DNA of 64,000 nt from Phocoena phocoena (Eukaryota; Chordata; Mammalia; Artiodactyla; Phocoenidae): NCBI RefSeq assembly GCF_963924675.1, contig NC_089220.1, positions 61,700,639 to 61,764,638 of the forward strand, given 5' to 3'. A model generated the notes under the pieces. The model was given only the letters and a program-made list of their open reading frames with translations, was not told the origin of the DNA and searched no databases. Shown in pieces: positions 22,146-34,689 of the stretch (position 1 is its first letter; each line of letters opens with the position of its first letter). Made by a program: the position numbers and the translations under genes.

Positions 22146-23095
22146 AACTAGTTCCCGAAGTCTGTATAAAGGGTCTCAAATGTGCTCAAGAGCAAGCTGG
22201 CCAGTTATCTTGTGGTCCATTGTGTTCTTCCTCTGGGTTCAGGTCCCCTGTGTAGAAGGGCTCCTGCAACATGTGAAGCCATGTGGGATGGCTTGTCACG
22301 GACCCTGCTAGGGGGCCTGCCATCAAAACAACACTTTAGCGGTGTTGTCTCCAATTACTGAGAAAGCTCCGGTCACTGCTCCCCCTGCTGGTGGAGTGCT
22401 TCACGTTGGGCCACTGCATCAACTATTGGAGCTTCAGTTACATCAGAGCCATGCTGGGTCCTGTGCCAGGAGAGTGTGTGTGTGTACGCACACACACCCG
22501 CATGTAAAATCACTTTTGGTACTATTACCTTGGTCTCCAAGCAATGCAGCGTGTGCTTTAAAGTCTCACGGACATTGTATATGAAAAACACTCTTCCTGG
22601 ACTAACTTCTTTCTCCATTGTTTCCATTTTTAATAGGAGTCCCCAGGACTCAGCCCTAGTTCCTACTGGGGGCTGGACCCGGGGAGCAATCTCAGTGAAA
22701 CACAGCACTGACCCAGGGCTGGGGCATTGTTATTGGATCAAGTGAAGGTTCCTAGATGGCTCCTCACTTGGGATGCATTTAGTCCTGAGAGGCTATGCAG
22801 TGTCTATTGTAGTGAACCTGATGTGGCTTCTTTTTCTGATCTTCTCAATGTGCTCCACTGTCTGACTCCTATGTGAGTACCACTCTGAATCAAGCAGGCA
22901 CCACACCCCAACAGTGAAAATATGCTATTTCAAGCTCACCACTCCTACCGAAATACCTGAGGTAGTCTAGCAAGCATTTCTTATCCAGCACAAGCAGCTC
23001 AAATTTCTTCCTGGTCATCCAGTGGGGAATGACTAAGAGACGTATAGTTCTCATTGAAAGCATTCATCAACTTTCTAATAAATCAGTTATTTGTT
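22146..23095. other. Single-copy non-coding DNA
   Basis: No repeats seen apart from a short (GT) patch near 22474-22490. It contains a CTCF-like motif. Confidence 0.4.
22378..22391 (-). promoter_or_regulatory. CTCF-like motif, minus strand
   Basis: The minus strand reads ccagcagggggagc, which fits the CTCF core pattern CCAGCAGGGGG with one weak position (A where the final C is preferred). It lies in single-copy DNA. Occupancy is unknown. Confidence 0.4.
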
Positions 23096-23262
23096 AATGA
23101 GAATATCCTCTCCCTCCCAATGGACTACAAACCCTGCAAGGACAGGGGAAAAGCTCCTGTGATTCACCCCAGTATTTCCAGCACCACCCAAGCACAGCTT
23201 AGTAACACTCAATAAATACTTGTCACGTGAACAAAAGAATGACTGAATGAATGAGCAAAAAA
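23096..23262 (+). mobile_element. L2 3' end fragment
   Basis: 'actacaaaccctgcaaggac', 'aacactcaataaatacttgt' and 'gaatgactgaatgaatga' follow the L2 3' UTR and tail. Confidence 0.7.
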
Positions 23263-23685
23263 AAAACCAAATGAATGTTCTCTTCTGTCCTAAATCCTTC
23301 CAGAGAAAAACCCAGGTCTGGGCCCCTGCAGTACTAATTCAATCCCACCCTAGAATCGGTATGTCCATTTTTTTATTTGGTGTTTGGAAGCCTACATGGA
23401 CTATAATTTAATTAGCATGTCTCACTTGTTTTGTAAAATTACAGTGTTACTTTTTGAAATTTCAAGATCTAATCTCTTTGCTTCGCATGGTTTAATGCAG
23501 GCTCTTTAAACTTAGATGGAGATAATTATCACATGATAATAAGTAAGTTATAAGCTCGTGCGTTCACATAACTACCAGGGTCTGTGTAATTTAGGTAATG
23601 GGTTTATTTTGGCTAAATTGTCTAAGTATGTTGGATTAATTCAATGACATATTCTTAAACTCTACTTTATGCTACAGAGATACAA
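23263..23685. other. Single-copy non-coding DNA
   Basis: Nothing recognised. Confidence 0.4.
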
Positions 23686-23925
23686 TAATACTAACATTTA
23701 TTAAGGGCTTACTATGCACCAGGCAAAGGTGTAAGCTCTTTACAGACATTATCTCAATCACCATACCAACTCAAAGAGACCTGCATAATGTCTCATTCTA
23801 CAGATGAAGAAACTAAAGCTTAGAGAGATCCATGTCAAGGTTACACAGCTGCGAAGTGTCAGAGCTAGGATTTGAACTAGGATCCAATTCCAGATTTTAA
23901 ATGCTTGATAACCACATGTTACACT
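23686..23925 (-). mobile_element. MIR SINE, nearly full length
   Basis: Reverse-strand MIR: 'taacatttattaagggctta', 'ctatgcaccaggcaaaggtg', 'cagatgaagaaactaaagct', 'aaggttacacagctgcgaag' and 'agagctaggatttgaacta'. Confidence 0.85.
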
Positions 23926-24029
23926 AGAACTGATTATGGTTTACATTTTCAAACTCAGATGTTTGCAACATTCAGGGAAGTCTGAGCTTCCTAAACACCC
24001 CATGATTCTGGTGTGACACACGTAGTTTC

Positions 24030-24540
24030 ACATTCTTGCTATCTATGTGACTCTGGACAAGCCTCAGAGCTGCCCTTCCCAGAATGAAGACACAGTTTCC
24101 ATTGAGGGCGGGGCCAGGCGAGCAGTGAAAGGCAGCATGCTGACCCAGGCTCCCCTGCGCCCACCCACATCCCCCGCTGCTGGCACTGTTAGCTCAGTTT
24201 CCTCAGCTGGAAAAAATGGAATTAAGAAAATCTAGGACTTCCCTGGTGGCGCAGTGGTTGAGAGTCCGCCTGCCGATGCAGGGGACACGGGTTCGTGCCC
24301 CGGTCCGGGAAGATCCCACATGCCGCGGAGCGGCTGGGCCCGTGAGCCATGGCCGCTGAGCCTGCGCGTCAGGAGCCTGTGCTCCGCAACGGGAGAGGCC
24401 ACAACAGTGAGAGGCCCGCGTACCACAAAAAAAAAAAAAATAAAATCTAATCTCTTATCATGAGAATTAGATGACATAATATGTATAAAATAACTAACTC
24501 AGTGCCTGATAGGTAATCAGCCCCCCAACATGAATTGGTA
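24030..24540 (+). mobile_element. MIR SINE split by a CHR SINE
   Basis: The left part has 'ctatgtgactctggacaagc' and 'gctcagtttcctcagctgg' (with a GC-rich insertion or divergence between them). The right part, after the SINE, has 'gagaattagatgacataata' and 'actcagtgcctgataggtaa'. This is the MIR core and 3' end in order. Confidence 0.62.
24235..24441 (+). mobile_element. CHR-type cetacean SINE
   Basis: Standard head, B-box-like and body sequence. Flanked by a short direct repeat, aaaatcta, at 24227-24234 and 24442-24449. It is inserted in MIR-derived sequence. Confidence 0.93.
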
Positions 24541-25160
24541 TTGATATGATCATTTTTACTGTTGAGATCAAAGTTTTCTGAAAACATAACGGATTTCTTC
24601 TGAACCATCCCTGGCGGAGAGAGAACCTCTGTTCTGTAAGAGGTCTAACTAGCATTGGTGGTGTTGCCTTTGCTAAGTGTCACTCATGATACCATCTTAC
24701 ACATGCAAATATAGTTTGTGTTATTCACATCTACCTATAATCCCTTATGGTACCTACATTTTGAAAGATTTCGACAATAAAAGTGAGCAGAGTTGAGCTA
24801 TACAATTTCTCCTCTCTTGTCTATACCCCATTTTTAAGTGAGAGTTTAAACAGAAATCTGGCAGCAGGAAAGATACAAAGGACAAAAACTAAAAATGGAC
24901 CCCCAGATATTATCTATACAAGATGAATAATTAGCATCTGATAACCAGAATTCACCATGTCCTTGAATCCCGATCTATTATGTATCAATTTGCATATCTT
25001 TGTGGTTGACTTGATAATCTGATCAAACTACTAAATGCTATATAATAGTCCGCATTTTCATGTATCAATTTTCGTTGCTATAGATCAACCCCATTTTAAT
25101 TCTTAAGTTGCTTCTATGCAGATATATCCTAATGCCAGTAGACTGGAAGAGTGATTCACA
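24541..25160. other. Single-copy, AT-rich non-coding DNA
   Basis: Nothing recognised. Confidence 0.4.
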
Positions 25161-25164
25161 CACT

Positions 25165-25335
25165 GAGCTTTTAAGCCGGCTCTTTTCCAACTGGCTGTGT
25201 GACCTCTGACAAGTCAGTTAAGATTATTGGTTTGTTACTTTATTTACAAAATACGGCTTATGATCCTCTATGAAAAATTGTGCAGATTAAATGGCTTTCA
25301 GTAATTGTTGCAAATCATTTTAAAATGCTCATTAG
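25165..25335 (+). mobile_element. MIR SINE, diverged
   Basis: 'gctgtgtgacctctgacaag', 'actttatttacaaaatacgg' and 'gcagattaaatggctttcag' match the MIR order. The end is vague. Confidence 0.6.
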
Positions 25336-25753
25336 CAGGCTCTGCAACTTGATTGGGTCAGCTTTAAAATGAGCCAACTCTATAAAGAGAGTAGCAGATA
25401 TTTTCCTGATCTGCATCTTTTAAGAGAGAGGCGCATGGTTGCTGCCCCTCAAGGAAGCTGTCTGAAGTGAATGCTGTCGTGAGGACATGTCTGGCACCGG
25501 GCAGGACACTAATGTGACGTGTGCTCAAGAGGAGAAGAAAAAAAATGGCGAGGGAGAGTAGCAAAGTCACACCCCGCGGCCTGGCCGTGCCAACCTATGC
25601 AAGAGAAAAATGCTTCGAGTCTTCTATTTGGATGCACAAACTGAATGGTGACATGGCACGTATAACCTTTTGGGAGATAATGGCAAGGGCCAGAGCCGAG
25701 CCCCAGAAAGGCCTGAGATGAAAGGGAAGAGGAACATGTCTGTGGCTGTAATT
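25336..25753. other. Single-copy non-coding DNA
   Basis: Nothing recognised. A 66-codon open frame at 25521-25721 shows no family signature. Confidence 0.35.
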
Positions 25754-25767
25754 AAAGAGATGCCTTT

Positions 25768-25989
25768 GGGGCTTCCCTGGTGGCGCAGTGGTTGAGAGTC
25801 CGCCTGCCGATGCAGGGGACACGGGTTTGCGCCCCAGTCCAGGAAGATCCCACATACTGCGGAGCGGCTGGGCCCGTGAGCAATGGCCGCTGAGCCTGCG
25901 CGTCCGGAGCCTGTGCTCCGCAATGGGAGAGGCCACAACAGTGAGAGGCCCGCGTACTGCCAAAAACAAACAAAAAAAAAAAAAAAAAA
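25768..25989 (+). mobile_element. CHR-type cetacean SINE
   Basis: Full-length copy with perfect 14-bp duplication aaagagatgccttt at 25754-25767 and 25990-26003. The body differs from neighbours at a few sites ('tttgcgccccagtccagg'). Confidence 0.95.
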
Positions 25990-26116
25990 AAAGAGATGCC
26001 TTTAAGCCTGGTCTATACATCCAGTTGGTTTTCAAGGAACAAGCTCTGCAGTCTCTAAGAATCTGCCAGCAACTTTGGCAGCAATGAGAAATAATGAGGC
26101 AGAAACCATTTGATAC

Positions 26117-26232
26117 CCTTTTCTTTCTTTTCCTTTCTTTCCATTCTCTTCTTTCCTTCTTTTTTTTTTTATTCCTTCTTTCTCTTATCTTGTGACCATC
26201 TTTTCTCCCTTCCTCTTTCCCTCTCTCTTTGG
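26117..26232. repeat. Polypyrimidine tract
   Basis: About 115 bases of almost only c and t on the plus strand (tttctttccttctt units), interrupted around 26190. It generates a long lysine/arginine/glutamate-rich reading on the opposite strand that is not a gene. Confidence 0.9.
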
Positions 26233-26369
26233 GAAGGAGCCAAGTAGTCTCCTGCAGAATATTCTCCTCAACACACACTCTGGCGGTCCATGTCATTAGT
26301 AGGTATGGAAATCAGTGAGGGAGTTAGACAGGAGGTGAAACCATTTTCAAAAATTAATAAGGTTTAAGT

Positions 26370-27172
26370 GGGTTGGTAACATAGCTTCAAAATACATAAA
26401 GCATAAATTGACAGACCTTAAAGGAGAAATAGATAAATCCACAAACATAGATATTTTAACAATTTTAAAACACTATTCTAAATAACTGGTGTAATTAGAT
26501 GCAAAAGGTTTAGATAAAATATTAGCCAACTGAACCAGTGGCTTATAAATAAGATCACACATCATGAACCTAATGAAAGGTTAATTTAGCATGAAATAAA
26601 TCAGTGCTGGATATAAAATCAATATGTTAAAAATTCAGGGCTTCCTTGATAGTGCAGTGGTTAAGAATCCGCCTGCCAATACAGGGGACACAAGTTCGAG
26701 CCCTGGTTTGGGAAGACCCCACATGCCGCGGAGCAACTAAGTCCGTGTACCACAACTACTGAGCCTGCGTGCTAGAGCCCATGCTCCACAAGAGAAGCCA
26801 CCGCAATGAGAAGCCCGCGCACCGCAACAAAGAGTAGCCCCTGCTCGCCGCAACTAGAGAAAGCCGGTGCGCAGCAAGGAAGACCCAATGCAGCCAAAAA
26901 TAAAATAAATAAATTTATTTTAAAAAATTCAATTGTATCTCTGTGTAGCAGCAATAATCAGAAAATTAAGCTTTAAAAATTATGGCATTTATAATAACAT
27001 CAAAGAAAACATTAAATTTCTAGTAAAAAAACTAAAGAAAGATGTGCAAGATTTCTACACTGAAAACTACAAGGTATTAAGAGAAATTAAAGACGACTTA
27101 GATAAATAAAGACAATTCTGGGAAGATATCAACTCTACCAAAATTAATCTATAAATTTCCCAGACGGTTAAA
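26370..27172 (+). mobile_element. Old L1 ORF2 fragment, rearranged, split by a SINE
   Basis: 'gacagaccttaaaggagaaa' and 'tagataaatccacaaacata' come from the L1 endonuclease region. 'cagtgctggatataaaatca', 'acatcaaagaaaacattaaa', 'atttctacactgaaaactac' and 'aaattaaagacgacttagat' come from the RT region. The part between is missing, so the copy has an internal deletion. It carries many stops and has no coding capacity. Confidence 0.75.
26638..26922 (+). mobile_element. Older, longer CHR/Bov-tA-related SINE
   Basis: The head is 'cttccttgatagtgcagtgg' with the B-box-like 'caagttcgagccctgg'. A longer 3' region includes 'cgcaactagagaaagccggt' and ends in (aaat)n. A 9-bp duplication, aaaaattca, occurs at 26629-26637 and 26923-26931. 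It is more diverged than the CHR copies above and sits inside L1 sequence. Confidence 0.88.
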
Positions 27173-29835
27173 AAAATCAATGAAGTAGCTTTTTGCTCTC
27201 AGACATCTCTGGCTAAGCCGTTCCCTTTAGTACAGAAAAGTCGTGGGTGCTTAGACAAACTGTGGGTGTGCCGGTGTGGAGCGGACAGTTCCTTCCCTGT
27301 GACAGGCAGGGAATGTGCTTAGTTTTGTGTTTAATTTTAATTTTTCACTCCCAGCAAATTTGAGAGGATTTCATTGGGACCAAGCTTCTCCTTGCCTTCA
27401 TAAGACAATGCAAGAAAAAAAATTGTAGAGTTTCTTCTCCAGATATTATCATCTACAAGGTCTTTTTTTCCCCCTAGCATGGTAATAATGTCACAGTAAT
27501 TATTTAGTCACACCTAGTAAAATGTGACTTGGGCTGACTCTGCCATGGCTTGTGATGATGCAGAACAAAGCACTGCGAAGTGTCCATCACAGGGGAGACA
27601 GACCTTGCTGCCCCTGGATTATAGTGTCCACATCTCTTGGGTACATCCCAGGAGCATGAGTCCTCAATAAGCTGCCAGTGAACAGCCAGGTTCTCTCCTC
27701 ACTCATCCAGATTGAACACATGCCCGGGAAGATGTCAAGTAATTGTTTATTGAAATAACGTAAGGAAAACATTGCCCAGGGACTTAGCAGTTTACTTTTG
27801 TAACTGCTTTAGTCATTATTATCTGGAGATGAGAGCTATATGCTGTGAGGGAGAGATGGGCGATCTTTTTCTACCCATATTAACCGAGTTACTCTTTGAT
27901 CCTGGCCTTTCCCCCTTTGGGACGTGGTTTTCTCCTCTGTAAGACATAAACGAGGTCATCTTAGGCCAAACAGCAGTGAGAGAACATGAGGGCTATGAGG
28001 GCTCACTTGTAGCCAAGGAATTATGTCAGCAACGCAAAACATTTAGAGCCTATCTGCGGAGAGTTTTGGACAATGAGGGAGTTTGAAGACAAGAATAAGC
28101 ATTTCCATGTCAGCACAACAAAATGTCCCTCTTAGAACTTTGAAATGGAGATGATGTTTACAGAGAAAGTGTCTTCTGGCTTTCTGAGAAGAAAACTAGA
28201 TACACATTTAAAAAATACTTTCCCTGTATTTAGATGGCAACCTCACTTTCATATAAAAGAGGCTGAGAGCCGGAAGGCTGCCCACTCAAAAGAGCATATT
28301 CAGAGGAAAAAGAAAACATTTCTGAAGGGATGTGTAAAGCAGGCCTGCTGGGGCAGGTTTCCATTCAAAGGGATCTTTGCAGGGTTTTAAAACAATCCTA
28401 CAGGAGCTGCATTAGGGGCTGGCAGGTCACTGATGAAATGCCAAGCCCTGAGTCCTCTCCCAGTGCAGGCAATGCCTGGGACTCAGTGTGCCATGTCAGA
28501 GCCCAGACTGAGCAGGAGATTCATAATGAAAACGCTCCCTCATCTCTGGGTTGTTACCAAAACTCTCTTCAGCCTCCTTTGACGTGGGTAATGCTCGCTC
28601 CAGAAGTGAAACTGAATCAGCCTTTGGTGAAACGCATCCATTCTCCATGTAACTTAAACTTGGTTGTTAGCCTGGACGCTTTCACTCAGGGCTGCTCTCT
28701 TCAGGACCACTTGAGGTTTTAGCAAGACCAAAGAATTAGTTCCCCTTACTGCCTCTCAGTATGTGTTTAGTTCTCATGCAAGAGAATTTCAGGTCTTGTG
28801 AGCCTTCGGGGTATCCAAAATTATTTTGCTTCTCGACTGTAAATGCAGAGGGAAGTTATTGCTGGATTTCCCCCATCTGGGTTAACCAAACCCAAGTTGA
28901 TGAACTTCATGGTACAAACCTAGAACCTCCTTTTCCTTTTGACCTGGCTAACCCAGGAGTAAAGGAGAACTCATCTTTCTGCCTGAGCAGTTTTGCCTTC
29001 AACTCAAAATCCTTTCCAGGATCTCCATAGGTGCCTGGAGACCTAACATAATTGGCTGTGTTGGAGACATCCAGAATATAAACATAAGAAACACTACACC
29101 CCTCCCTGGGTCGTGCCCTGTGCCTGGAGTGAGACTATTGGAGCCAAATGCTCAGGTTCATCTTGACTAGACCTGCCTGCCTGGGAGTGTGGTTTACCCA
29201 CACAAAGCTGACTGATCCCTCAATGGGCCACTTAAAGCCTGAGCAGTAATGTGGAAACTCACGCAGGTAATCATGTAGAGCCCCAAATTCAGCAAAAAGA
29301 CTGCCAGAGAGGAACTGGGCGCTAGCCTGAGATTGGTCACCAGGCAGACCTCCCCTTCATGCAGGCTGTCTGGTAAAGTCTGAGCCACCAAGTTAAGAGC
29401 TGAGCGTTGGCTGAGTGGCGGTGGCGTGCGGGACCCCCGAGCAGCCTGCATTCTGGTTGCGTATTCACTTTTCTGCTACTCAATGGAAAAGGCAAAGCCT
29501 GTCCATTAAAGTATTCATCCCCGCCTCCTTCAGTCTTGCAGCCTCTGAAGGAGGAGGTGCCTTATGCCATGCGTGGTGACAAATGCTTATTCCAATCATT
29601 TCGCCACCATTGTGACTCTGAGAGCTCAACAAACTGGTTTGAAGGAAAAGGACCTTTGGACCGCAAGACATTTTGCTTTTGCTCACAAAGTCTAAGTTCT
29701 AACAAGTGCTTATGGTGACTTTGGCATCACAAGGCGTATGGAATTAATACCACTCCATTTCTAGAGGTCATGCCATTAAATTTGGGCTATAAACAAAATC
29801 TAGATACCATCTGCATTTCCATAAATATTGAGGCT
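27173..29835. other. Single-copy non-coding DNA
   Basis: No repeats recognised over 2.6 kb. Open frames at 28145-28390, 28330-28722, 28761-29030 and 29407-29718 lack domains, overlap one another in different frames and show no coding-style bias that I can see. An exon cannot be ruled out, but none is supported. Confidence 0.45.
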
Positions 29836-29839
29836 AGCT

Positions 29840-30440
29840 GAAAATAATTGTAGTATATTCATAGTGTTGAATACCTGGCAGCCAGAAGAAAAGAATGAGG
29901 TGGATTTTTAAGAACTAATGTGAAAGATGTAAGAATGTATTAAGTACAAAAGGCAAGTTATAGACCCATACGTATACTATGATTCCTCTTATGTTTAAAA
30001 AAATGTATCTGTATGTAGATATGTTTGATATGTGTAGAAATTTTTAAAAATTTTCCAGTGGAAAACGAGTAGTCAATGGGTGGCCCACAATAAGTACAGA
30101 AATTGAGAGTGTTTAGAAATGTTACAGCAATTTGATATTTTCACTGCATCCAAGTGTGTGATCTGTTGAACTTAAACTTTTTTTGGATGGGTTTGTATTT
30201 TGTATGCCTTTGGGTGCTTTTTTGTAATTGTTCTAGTAATTCATTTTTATTGTATTTTACAAAAGTACTGGTCCATGAGGATTGGAGATAAGGAAAATTT
30301 TTTCCTTTACCTCAGAACATCTGGGGAGCACTGTTCTAGGAATGTGAGCAAGAAATCCTACTTACACTTTTGCTTCACACTTTCCATAGTTATGTATTGT
30401 TTGAGTAAAAAATTCAAACCTTGAATTACTTTTATGATTA
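29840..30440 (+). mobile_element. Old L1 3' UTR-like sequence
   Basis: 'aaggcaagttatagacccat', 'atgattcctcttatgtttaa' and a late 'aattacttttatgattaaac' follow the style of ancient L1 3' untranslated regions (L1ME-like). The match is loose. Confidence 0.4.
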
Positions 30441-32290
30441 AACATTTGGAAATGTTTAAATTTGGGTCTAAGAAATTACACCAGGTCCGTGGTCTTATCT
30501 AGCAGAGCCTTCCTTGACATATTTGTCCTAAAGCCTCAATCATAGCATCTCTCGAGCCTTCCTTATGTTCAGAAATTGCCCAAGCTTCAAAAGAAGCATT
30601 TCTTTGGCAGAAAGGCCAAAGGGTTCCAGGAGAAATGGGCAGGCAGTGACCAATCAAGACAGACTGCCTGTATTTTGCAAAAGAAGTTTTCCACATCCAT
30701 GAACACAGCTGGAGTGAGATCCTCACTCACAGATGAAAGCACTAGGCTCATGTCTCATTAAAATCTCCTCACAGGATTAGAGATCCAAAATCCTCCGGGG
30801 AGCCTTGTGAACCACGTAATGTTTCTCGATTTGCATCTTCAATTATGCATCTTTGATTTAGCTGACAGATGTGAAGCAGCGTGCATAGCCAGGCAATCCC
30901 CTGGTGGCCACACATGTGCAGAGGAAGGCGGCAAAGAGCCATCTTCCAGCTCCATCTGGCACCGACTTCCAATCACTCAGAACTTTACTTCATCCACCTT
31001 CCCAGCCCCCCGCCCTCCCCTCCTCTGCCCAGCCCCTGGCATGGATTGGGTGGACACACCCACTTTTTTTCCAGCACCTCTTCCTTTTGGAGAGACTCCC
31101 AAAGCAAATGGGAATGGTGTGCCAATCTGAAGGACCACCCCTTTTATTATGGGATGGCACCACCCCAGCATTCCAAAAAGCTTTTCAGTGTAGAAATCAG
31201 GCCAAATTCTGGCTCTGTCTCAAGCCATGGCTGCCAGGACCATATAGAGAAACATCTGGCTGGACGGTTGGAAGCTCTTGGCTCAGCTGTGCAGGAAATC
31301 CACTTTCAGCCCTGAGTCCCAGGCTCTCATTTGCTGTCCTGGTAGAGAAGCCAGGCCTCTAGATGGAATCCACTTGGTCTCCAGGGAGAGAGGGACAGCT
31401 CTGAGGCTGTTACCAGGAACATCAACTGGTATGTGTTGCCAACCTACGTGGGAGTGGGACACGTAGCGTTCAGTGATCATCACAACAGGGTACTGATAGA
31501 GATGGAGAGAAAAGCCCCCCACATATGTGAGTGTGCCTGTGTGTGCACACATGTGACTCATGGTATTGTTCTATGTGCAAACTGCCCACTTTCTGAATAC
31601 AGTTTTGGTTTTTCATGATGGGTGATACCTGAATTCTTCTCAGGTATTACACTGTTGCTTCCTTCAGCGAATAGGAAACTTCCATGCCTATGGCTGGATG
31701 AAAACTGTTCAGTGTCAGATTTTCCTAAAAGGGAGTCAGATAGCAGATTTGTCCCCATTCATTATTACTTAATATAAATGGGGTATGTTTTGGACTGTAA
31801 TTTTCAAGGGTCAAGACTAAATGACATTCTCTATTTTATTTCCTTTTTTTCTCTTTATTTTAGAAATGTAGATAGGAGTTTGTATCATTTTAATTTAAAA
31901 CTTTTATTTTCCTACACTGTTGTTCCGCCAGCACTTATAGTTTCCATCATAAATACCAGTTTTAAAGTTAACAGTCATGATTATTGAGTGTGTATTTTTA
32001 AATTCCATTTCCTCACCCCTTAGCTCACCTGAAAAACATATAATTATTCCTCCTTTGCCACATATTCTGCTACTGGTGATAAGAATTTTTCTATGAAAAT
32101 TCTTGAATTCTGTAGGGAGGTATACAAAGAACTAATAGATGGATTAATAATACCTTTGCTATTAAATTTAATTTTTCCTTGCATTTTTCTTGTCTTCCTT
32201 TTTCCTCTTTTGGGAACTGTCTTTCTCTCATATTTTCATACCATCACCTTATGTTACTCTGGAAATTATTTTAAGTGCCCACAGTGTGCA
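30441..32290. other. Single-copy non-coding DNA
   Basis: No repeats recognised. A C-rich patch at 31001-31040 makes several overlapping proline-rich readings, the longest 152 codons at 30904-31362. They overlap in three frames and have no domain, so none is called. Confidence 0.45.
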
Positions 32291-32295
32291 TGAGG

Positions 32296-32480
32296 TATGT
32301 ATGGTGTGGGGCAGTGGACAGACCATGGGTTTCAGGATCAGAAAGGCCTGGACTTCAATCCCATCTTAATTACTTCCTAACTATGAGGATGTGGATAAGT
32401 TACTTAGGCTCCAAGAGTCTTTTTTTTCCTGCACCTGTAAATAAAGAGAAAATAAGATTATGTATGTCAAGCAACTGTTG
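32296..32480 (+). mobile_element. MIR SINE
   Basis: 'gtggggcagtggacagacca', 'tgggtttcaggatcagaaag', 'gataagttacttaggctcca' and 'cacctgtaaataaagagaaa' are the MIR head and core. Confidence 0.75.
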
Positions 32481-32603
32481 TTAAATCTTATTTCCCTCCC
32501 CTTTAATGTACTTAGAACATATTTAGCCTTACTCATCCCCCTTTCTTTCTATCATGGCCTTAAGGAAGTGGAAGAGGGGTAAGTTTACAGCAGCAGGTTG
32601 TAC

Positions 32604-32627
32604 GTGTGTGTGTGTGTGTGTGTGTGT
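32604..32627. repeat. (GT)n short microsatellite
   Basis: Twelve gt units. Confidence 0.9.
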
Positions 32628-32935
32628 TACACATATACACAACAGAATGGCATGGATGAAATCAAGCTCAATTGGTCTTTGGTCGCATGAATATAACATG
32701 TAGAACAAGGAGGTAATGGTCTCGCTCTCCTACGCCCAGATCAGCCCACATTAAATGTGGATTTTGGTCCAGGGAATCCGAGGTGGATTGATGAGAGGTC
32801 AGGGACCCTGTTATATAAAGAGCTGAAGTGTTTTACTTATGGAAGAGAGGCATCGGGATGCTCAATAACCACGTTCAAATATTTTGCAGTTTCTCAAGAG
32901 GACTGGCCTTAAGCTTATTTTGTGTTGCCTAGTGT
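32628..32935. other. Single-copy non-coding DNA
   Basis: Nothing recognised. Confidence 0.35.
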
Positions 32936-33310
32936 GTTAGTCAGGGTTCTCCAGAAAAACAGAATCAGTAGGATGGATGGATGGATGGATAGATAGATGG
33001 ATAGACAGATAGATAGTTAGATAGATTTATTATAAGGAATTGGCTCACAAGATTATAGAGGCTGGGAAGTCCAAAACTGCAGAGCTGATGTCCCACTTTG
33101 AGTCCAGAGGCTGGAACCAGGAAGAGCTAATGTCTCAGTTTAAAGGCCATCAAGCAGAAGAACTCTCTCTTACTTGGGAAGGGGTCAGCCTTTTGTTCTC
33201 TTTAGTCCTTCAACTGATTGAATGAGTCCCACCCATATAACGGAGGGCAATCCGCTTTACTCAATCTGTTCCTGGCCCAGTCAAGTTTACACATAAAATT
33301 AACCATCTCA
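32936..33310 (-). mobile_element. MLT2-type ERVL solo LTR
   Basis: It begins 'tgttagtcagggttctccag', has 'agatttattataaggaattg', 'gctcacaagattatagaggc', 'cttcaactgattgaatgag' and 'gagggcaatccgctttactc', and ends 'acataaaattaaccatctca'. This is the reverse complement of an ERVL MLT2 LTR; the 'tttatt' is its polyadenylation signal. A ggat/gata tetranucleotide run at 32971-33024 has expanded inside it. Confidence 0.82.
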
Positions 33311-33880
33311 CCTGCTGAATAGAAGCAGCTGAAGGTCACCTGAAAATAGAACTGGGCCCAAAGCAGGAGGGTCTCTCTTTCCAACTGGAAAATCACCCCA
33401 GGATCAGATAGACACTCTGAAAGGATATAGGATCCTGTCATCTAGAGGGGCCTAATCAGAAGCTGGGTGATAACTTGGCAGCGACATTGTAGAGAGAACT
33501 CAGACTTCAGAAGAGAGGATTAATGGGTTAAGTTCCCTCTAGGGATAAGAATGAATCTAAAGCGCAGGAACTATTTTTAAAATTAGTTTTTAGAACATCC
33601 CAAGAGACTACCTTGGAAATCATGGTTTCTTCCATGATTACAAGAGTGAAGCAAAAGCTTATAAACTGCCACCTTAGATTCTCCCAGGATATAGTGATTT
33701 TTTTCCCTAAAGCTCTCCATTTCTAAAAATTTCTCTCCCCTTCCAGTGGATTGTACCTCTGCTAAATAGAAACCCTGTTAGCTCAGCAGGTGTCTTCTCA
33801 ATGAGGCCTTCCCCGGAGAACCGATCAGAATCTGTAGCCTCCTTCCTTTCCATGTAGCAACCAGGTATCCTCCTGTTTTG
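33311..33880. other. Single-copy non-coding DNA
   Basis: Nothing recognised. Confidence 0.35.
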
Positions 33881-34665
33881 TTTTTTTTTACTGTGGTAAA
33901 ATACCCACAATATAAAGTTTACCATTTTAACCATATTTAAGTGTACAGTTCAGTGACATTAAGTACATTCACATTGTTGGGCAACCATCACCACCGTCCA
34001 TCTCCAGAACTCTTTTTATCTTGCAAAACTAAAACTCTGTGCCCATTAAATACTAACTCCCCATTCCCCGCTTCCCCCAGCCCCGGGCAACTACCCCTCT
34101 ACTTTCTGTCTCTGTGAATTTGTCTTTCTGTCTTTATGAATTTTTCTATTCTACGTACTTCATTTAAGTGGAATCATAGCAATACTTGTCCTTTTGTGTC
34201 TGGCTTACTTCGCTTAGCATAATAATGTCTTCAAGATTCATCCATGTTGTCTCATGTATCAGAATTTCCTTCCTTTATAAGGTTGAATTATATTCCATTG
34301 TGTGTATATACTACATTTCGTTTATCCATTCATTTGTTGATGGATATTTGGGCCATTGTAAATAACGCCGCTGTGAACATTGGTATACAGATAGCTGCGC
34401 CTCTGCTTGCAGTCCAAGTGGAATTGCTGGCTCATAAGACAAATCTATGGTTAGCTTTTATGAAGAACCACCATACCGTTTTCTGCAGCTTCACCGTTTT
34501 ACATTCCCATCAGCAATGCACAAAAGTTCCAGTTACTACGCATCCTCCCTAACACTTGTTATTTTCCGGCCTTTTTCATAATAGCTGTCCTAATGGGTGT
34601 GAAGTGGTATCTCACTGTGGTTTTGATTTGCATTTCTCTAATGATCAGTGGTGTTGATCTGACAT
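33881..34665 (-). mobile_element. Old L1 3' end (L1M class)
   Basis: Reverse-strand L1 3' UTR and C-terminal ORF2: 'tggtaaaatacccacaatat', 'catcaccaccgtccatctcc', 'cttacttcgcttagcataat', 'ttatccattcatttgttgat', 'acattcccatcagcaatgca' and 'tgatttgcatttctctaatg'. It is 5'-truncated and diverged, and is an older family than the L1 at 52919-60100. Confidence 0.85.
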
Positions 34666-34689
34666 CATTTTATTCATCTGTTTTTTTCC

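Noticed and set aside
22300..22318. Second CTCF-like word ('gctagggggcctgcc')
   Set aside because: It lacks the upstream ccas core, and only the g-run matches.
25595..26296. 233-codon open frame on the minus strand
   Set aside because: It runs through the reverse strand of a CHR SINE and a polypyrimidine tract, which produces a lysine/arginine/glutamate-rich stretch. No domain or conserved core is present.
28145..29030. Cluster of open frames that could be a small gene
   Set aside because: The frames overlap in different phases and have no recognisable motifs. Stop spacing is within chance for this composition.
30881..31362. Overlapping plus-strand open frames of 144 and 152 codons
   Set aside because: They lie in different frames over a C-rich patch, are proline- and serine-rich by composition, and match no protein family I recognise.
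32971..33024. Tandem GGAT/GATA units as a possible CRISPR-like or satellite array
   Set aside because: These are four-base microsatellite units inside an MLT2-type LTR. There are no spacers and the host is a mammal.
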